From Gliomastix tumulicola (taxonomy: Eukaryota > Ascomycota > Sordariomycetes > Hypocreales > Bionectriaceae): a stretch of DNA of 64,000 nt. The stretch is taken from NCBI GenBank assembly GCA_001599755.1, contig BCHX01000010.1, positions 519,632 through 583,631 of the forward strand, given 5' to 3'. This document shows positions 60,129 through 64,000 of this stretch, piece after piece. Position numbers and translations under genes: made by a program. The notes beneath the pieces are model-generated. The model was given only the letters and a program-made list of their open reading frames with translations, did not search any database and was not told the origin of the DNA. Position 1 is the stretch's first letter; every line of letters starts with the position of its first letter.

Positions 60129-62349
60129 ATGGCATATGTAGAGGAACAAGGTCGTCGCTGGATTCATCACGATTTTGAAGTAAGATTAAACTCAGCAAAG
60201 CACGATTTTAAATCTAACCGAAATATAGGATGTGCGTTTAGAGTCGACAGTCATTAAAATGCTACGCTGATACTAATCACAATCTGTAGGAGGTATGCGC
60301 AATACGTTATGAACTGACGTTACATACTGACATTGGCATGTCTGGCGGTGTTTAGAATGTAGGTGAATACCTTCGAGATGGACGGCATGGCGATGATTGC
60401 TAACCTTGGCGTGTCTGGTGGTGTTTAGGATGTAGGTGAATACCTCTGAGATGGACGGCATGGCGAGATTGCTGACCTTGGCGCGTCTGACGGTGTTTAG
60501 GATGTAAGTGAATACCTCTGAGATGGATGGCACGGCGATGATTGCTAACCTTGGCGTGTCGGGTGGTGTTTAGATTGTAAGTGAATCTCCGAGATAGATG
60601 AAATGGCGATGATTGCTGACCTTGGCGTGTCGGGTGGTGTTTAGGATGTAAGTGAATACCTCCGATGGACGAGATGGCGATGATTGCTGACCTTGGCGTG
60701 TCTGGTGTTAAGGAGGCAAGTGAATACCTCTGAGATGAACGGGATGGCGATGATTGCTAAGCTTGACTAGAACTCTTGGAGGCGCCGTAGCGACTGCGAA
60801 TTCGCGGCGGGATGTCCCAGAGCACTTCTGGACAATGCTCCCCACGATACTGTCTCCTCCGACTCCAATGCCGGCAGCCCACGCTCCCTCTTGCTGCGCA
60901 AGTGGCTTTGGGATTGTGACCAAGCCCACAACCAATGCAAGAGAAAGGAGAATTTTTGTCCGAAGAGGGTTATTTTTGTTGGTGCTCCGAACAAATTGAC
61001 CCTCGACGAGGAGTTGCTTCAGCGGGAAGGGGAAGACTACGTTGCGCTCTCGCACTGCTGGGGCCGTCCAACGGAGGAAGAAAAGAACCGCTTTTGCACC
61101 ACCGAAGATAATCGCAAAGCTCGTTTGCAGGGCTTCAGCTATGATGAGCTGCCCAAGACATTTCAAGATGCGGTTTGGGTGACTCGACAACTTGGGAAGC
61201 AATACCTCTGGATTGATGCCCTTTGCATCATTCAAGGACCCAACGGCGATTGGGAAACCGAGGCTAGGACCATGGAAGATATCTTTGCTCATGCCTACTG
61301 CACCATTGCCGCGAGTTCAGCGCGTGGCTGGGGGGATGGCTTCCTGAAGACAAACTCGAATTCCTCTGGAATTGGAATGCAAGACATTCCAAGAACACCG
61401 ACTTGCGGCTGCAACTTCGATAAAGACGTGGATGAGGGGCCCCTTATGAAGAGAGCTTGGGTTCTTCAAGAACGGGTACTGTCCCGGAGAATTATCCATT
61501 TTGCTTCGACACACACGTACTGGGAGTGTGGGGAGGGAGTACGATGCGAACAGTTCACCAAACTGAACCCGTAAGTCTGCAGTCAACGGTTATGAGTGTG
61601 ACCGAATCTCACATATCTTTAGGCCGGCCGGGAAGCAATATTTCATCCTTGATCCTAACTTTCCCCGTCGACTCCGCCACTCTGGGTATCAGCGCGCCGC
61701 TAAGTTTGTCCGATTTCTATTTAAGACGTATTCAACATCCGGCTTTACATTTGAATCTGACAGGGAGGTCGCGATTTCGGGCCTGGCCCAGCGCATACGT
61801 AATGCATTACAGACTGAAGTGCGCTACGGGATCGTTCGTTGCTTTCTGGGTCGTCTTCTCCTGTGGAAGCGGACCAACCAGTATAAGACGCCCCTGATTG
61901 ACTACGGGGATCGAACAGTGCCATCATGGTCTTGGATGGCGTATCCCGGAGGGATTGATTTTATCTCGGATCCGACGCTGAGCCTCAGGGTTCCGCGCTC
62001 TGCAGACCTTGACTTTACCGACAGTCGGCCCACATTGACTGTCAAAGTGAGGCGGTTCAAAGATTGCCGGATGGGTCTAGACGGGAAACAGTTTGCTATT
62101 TTCCCTGGGACCCGTTTGGGAGGGAAAGAAGTGGGTTCTTTGTGGTTCGATGTGGCAGACAAGATTGAGTTCAAACATTGTGTTGTTGTTGGCATGGGCA
62201 ACGACAACGGGAAGAAAGACCCTCGAAAGACTTACTACTTCCTCCTCGTTCGAGAGAAACGAGGTGGAGAGGGATATGAAAGACTTGGAGTTGGAGAGGT
62301 GGAAGCGCAGTACGTCTCTAAGGAGAGCGATGCTGGAAAGCTTTGGTGA
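60129..62349 (+). CDS. HET-domain protein with a nine-intron 5' train
   Basis: Proposed coding parts: exon 60129-60179 (MAYVEEQGRRWIHHDFE), eight 3-nt exons (60229-60231, 60290-60292, 60356-60358, 60429-60431, 60501-60503, 60574-60576, 60645-60647, 60713-60715), then 60771-61570 and 61623-62349. The sum is 1602 nt, exactly divisible by three, 533 aa. A TATAAAA at 60,056 precedes the ATG by about 70 nt. The HET core is RSLLLRKWLWDCDQAHNQCK, EDYVALSHCWGRP, LPKTFQDAVWVTRQLGKQYL-WIDALCIIQ, DWETEARTMEDIFAHAYCTI-AASSARGWGDGFL, LMKRAWVLQERVLSRRIIHF, and after a 52-nt intron DRTVPSWSWMAYPGG. Typical of HET incompatibility/cell-death proteins. If the train is spliced as one 591-nt intron the frame also holds, giving eight residues fewer. 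The first ATG has no independent support beyond frame and TATA box. Confidence 0.8.
60180..60770 (+). repeat. Tandem intron array (nine intron-like units)
   Basis: Units: 60180-60228, 60232-60289, 60293-60355, 60359-60428, 60432-60500, 60504-60573, 60577-60644, 60648-60712, 60716-60770. Units 4-9 and the second half of unit 3 are copies of one ~70-nt sequence. Donors are GTAAGA, GTGCGT, GTATGC, GTAGGT, GTAGGT, GTAAGT, GTAAGT, GTAAGT, GCAAGT. Branch-like sites are CTAAC, CTAAT, CTGAC, CTAAC, CTGAC, CTAAC, CTGAC, CTGAC, CTAAG. Acceptors end ATAG, GTAG, TTTAG (five times), TAAG, CTAG. Each pair is separated by one codon: GAT, GAG, AAT, GAT, GAT, ATT, GAT, GAG. Confidence 0.8.
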
Positions 62350-62366
62350 AACTGGCCTTGCTGCTT

Positions 62367-62525
62367 CTGTACCAAGGGTATGTCGTAATTTATTAAATTA
62401 CATAGTTTTCATCCGTGCGTTCAACAGGAGTCCCTCTGCATTTGTATGGTGACCTTGAACGGAAAAACTTCATGTAATTCTATCTCCCGTATCCCTGCAT
62501 ATGAACCCTACTGTACCAATACCCT
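62367..62525 (+). repeat. Copy of the CTGTACCAA repeat family
   Basis: CTGTACCAAGGGTATG, TTTTCATCCGTGCG, ACAGGAGTCCC, GGAAAAACTTCATGTAATTC and a second CTACTGTACCAATACCC match the 11,778-12,163 repeat, starting 17 nt after the HET stop codon, so it may supply the transcript end. Confidence 0.65.
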
Positions 62526-62699
62526 ATCGTCTATTATTAATTGTCAGGTACCCTCAATTGTCAACTCTCTCCTGTAAAAATTTTCCCTGGGCAGCCACTG
62601 TTAGTGTTCTGCTAGGGGAAAGTTCTTCGCAGGCCAAAATTTGCAGCAAATCCACTTAGGGTTTATCGGGACCCTAACAACCGATACAAGAAAGGGATT

Positions 62700-63200
62700 C
62701 AGAGAGTTGACCTTTCTTTGCCATGCTGGCACCGACGACATCGAGCTTCGCGAGCTCCTGACCTTGCCTTCGGGCACTCCTTCCTACCGACTACCTCAGG
62801 CTCTCCCGAGCCTCGACTTTCTGGCTTCGCGAGCCAACCGACACTCTGGGCCCAGTGCCCTCTCCGACCGACCGACCGACCAACCGACCGACCTCTGCAG
62901 CTTCGGCTGCCCAGACACACGCAGCATCCTGCTGCTCGATCCTCCGGGCTTTGTTGCCCTTGGGTTACTTCGGGGCTCTTACGCCTCTTCGACACTCTTC
63001 TGCAGCCACAGCTGCTCGACGACCTGGGCCGTTGCGCCCTAGCCCAGACCTGCAGCTTCTCGCTGCCTCGACCGACCTCTGCAGGTATACCCTGCCCAGA
63101 GACCATTCTTTCTTCGGTGGCCTTTTCGTTGGCTGCTGCCCGGTTGCGACCGGGACCGACAATTGCGTCTCGCTACGCCGAGACAACAGACATAAACCGC
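62700..63200 (+). repeat. Hairpin-array repeat, copy 2 (uninterrupted)
   Basis: Successive hairpins with positions: TGCC-TTCG-GGCA 62,765-62,776; GGCTC-TCCC-GAGCC 62,799-62,812; TGGCT-TCGCG-AGCCA 62,822-62,836; GCAGC-TTCG-GCTGC 62,897-62,910; GCAGC-ATCCT-GCTGC 62,921-62,935; GGGC/GCCC near 62,947; GCAGC-CACA-GCTGC 63,002-63,015; then CTGGGC/GCCCAG, GCAGC-TTCTC-GCTGC, GCAGG-TATAC-CCTGC, CCGGT-TGCG-ACCGG and GTCTCG/CGAGAC. A (CCGA)n run at 62,863-62,892 replaces the CGACCTCT run of copy 1. No coding motif. Confidence 0.75.
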
Positions 63201-63520
63201 TGGGTCGAAATGGTACAGAGCTTACCTGGAGACCGGACAGCGTTCTAGCCGCCTTGGGGTTTTCCCCTTTCGAGGGGTTTTTCCCTACAGGATGCATGGC
63301 CTAGTGGGCAAGTACAAAATCAAAAGTAAGTAGATTTGATTTTTGCGACCCGCTGTAACCCATGTAGATTTGAATATGACCGGGGGTAGTTTTGAATTAG
63401 GTACGTACCTTCTTGACAGGGCTGTGACCGGGGTATCGACCGGGGGGGCAGAACAAGGGGATTACTTCTTTCGACGTGGCCCTGGTGACGCGAGACGCGA
63501 ACTGCTGTCGCGTTAAGTCC

Positions 63521-64000
63521 ATGCAAATGGGAGACTCCCCTATCATCGTCAGAGAGCTGGACGACACATTCCGACGCATTAAAATGGCGGAGCCTGATCA
63601 TCAGTCTGAGCCGCAGGGCCCAATGTATCCATTTGTTCTCTTGTCGTCATACCGGATCCTACTATGTCAAATCTGTGGCTTTGCGTCCGTCGCCGACGAA
63701 GCCAAGTCACACTTGCTCGCTCGACACCGCGATCTTGCATCAGAGCACCGACAGACTGTACTAGAAAGAATACAAAGGATCCCCAACATCCTTCGGAAAC
63801 AATCCGATTTGAAGGAGTTGCAATACCCAGATCCAGCTTCTGATCCTATTCCTCATCTTTTACCGCCACAACTGGACGGGCTGAGATGCCGCACATGCGG
63901 GCGGGTCTACCGCCACGTCCAACAAATGCAGACACATTGCTCCGAGGAACATCGATGGGTCAATCCAAGAGGCAGGGGGAGGCCGACCGCCGGCTGTGCT
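63521..64000 (+). CDS. OrsD-like (DUF3505) zinc-finger protein, continues past the window
   Basis: Open from the ATG at 63521 (MQMGDSPIIVRELDDTFRRI; ATG 63584 is also in frame) to the window edge, at least 160 aa. SSYRILLCQICGFASVADEA-KSHLLARH is a C..C...H...H module. It is followed by ERIQRIPNILRKQSDLKELQ-YPDPASDPIPHL and LDGLRCRTCGRVYRHVQQMQ-THCSEEHRW, the second finger, then a GRGRP basic tail. This is the order of the OrsD/DUF3505 N-terminal module in large fungal proteins of unknown biochemical role, seen also at 25,989-26,885 and 33,430-33,784. The frame is open upstream of the ATG to 63,428, so a 5' exon is possible. Confidence 0.75.
   Translation, partial: MQMGDSPIIVRELDDTFRRIKMAEPDHQSEPQGPMYPFVLLSSYRILLCQICGFASVADEAKSHLLARHRDLASEHRQTVLERIQRIPNILRKQSDLKELQYPDPASDPIPHLLPPQLDGLRCRTCGRVYRHVQQMQTHCSEEHRWVNPRGRGRPTAGCA

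Noticed and set aside
62699..63106. Minus-strand reading frames through both hairpin arrays that give similar 100-residue peptides
   Set aside because: Changes between copies are mostly amino-acid-changing and fall in hairpin loops; the frames are open because the sequence lacks stops. RNA structure explains the pattern better than protein.
1..64000. CRISPR arrays, operons or bacterial signals
   Set aside because: Spliceosomal introns and fungal transposons show eukaryotic nuclear DNA; the regular repeats seen are minisatellites or intron copies without spacer structure.

Overview
The window is nuclear DNA of a filamentous ascomycete (Pezizomycotina; a sordariomycete is plausible, species not determinable by eye). 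The evidence is short GT-AG introns with CTRAC-like branch sites, HET-domain genes, a Tad1-type LINE, hAT and Mutator-like transposons, a Pho80-type cyclin and an arsenic-resistance gene group. It looks like an accessory, transposon-rich compartment. Roughly 40% is mobile or repetitive DNA, many genes are broken, and most intact genes belong to families known to vary between strains (HET, PD-(D/E)XK nuclease-like, OrsD-like zinc fingers, ankyrin/F-box, BTB, SET-like).

Layout. 0-6.4 kb: LINE ORF1 debris, a large HET gene, a broken transaldolase fragment and an intact short-chain dehydrogenase. 6.4-16.4 kb: a 5'-truncated, dead LINE (minus strand) inserted beside a decayed PD-(D/E)XK gene, an intact paralogue of that gene, a BTB gene and a small repeat family with CTGTACCAA ends. 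16.4-25.7 kb: a nest of elements, namely an intact hAT carrying a 683-bp MITE, a LINE ORF1 piece, and a Mutator-like element carrying a 664-bp hAT-type MITE, then a LINE 3' piece. 25.9-41.8 kb: OrsD-like zinc-finger genes, an odd array of short hairpins interrupted by a solo LTR, an F-box/ankyrin gene, a coiled-coil + nuclease-fold + kinase-like gene, a SET-like gene with a decayed paralogue, and a block of palindromic and strand-skewed minisatellites. 41.8-44.9 kb: a second hAT, killed by a frameshift and a stop.

45-53.7 kb is a coherent resistance block: a chromate-transporter-family protein, ArsH, a rhodanese/Acr2-like arsenate reductase, the ACR3 arsenite exporter and a bZIP regulator. 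The reductase and exporter genes diverge from a 653-bp shared promoter region. Together they would reduce arsenate, oxidise or handle arsenite derivatives, and export arsenite. ArsH carries small frame disturbances, which may be sequence errors because isolated N calls are concentrated here. 55-56 kb holds a Pho80-like cyclin. 57.7-60 kb holds a second, truncated Mutator-like copy and a 594-bp element with inverted ends.

The most unusual object is the HET gene at 60,129-62,349. Its 5' part is a train of nine consecutive intron-like units (60,180-60,770) separated by single-codon, 3-base exons. Six or seven of the units are tandem copies of one ~70-nt intron, and each keeps donor, branch site and acceptor. 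Splicing all of them, or the whole stretch, joins an upstream ATG exon in frame to the HET exon. A second unusual object is the pair of ~500-700-bp arrays of short GC-rich hairpins (27,594-28,290 and 62,700-63,200), in which stems are kept while loops and wobble pairs vary. The window ends inside another OrsD-like gene that starts at 63,521.
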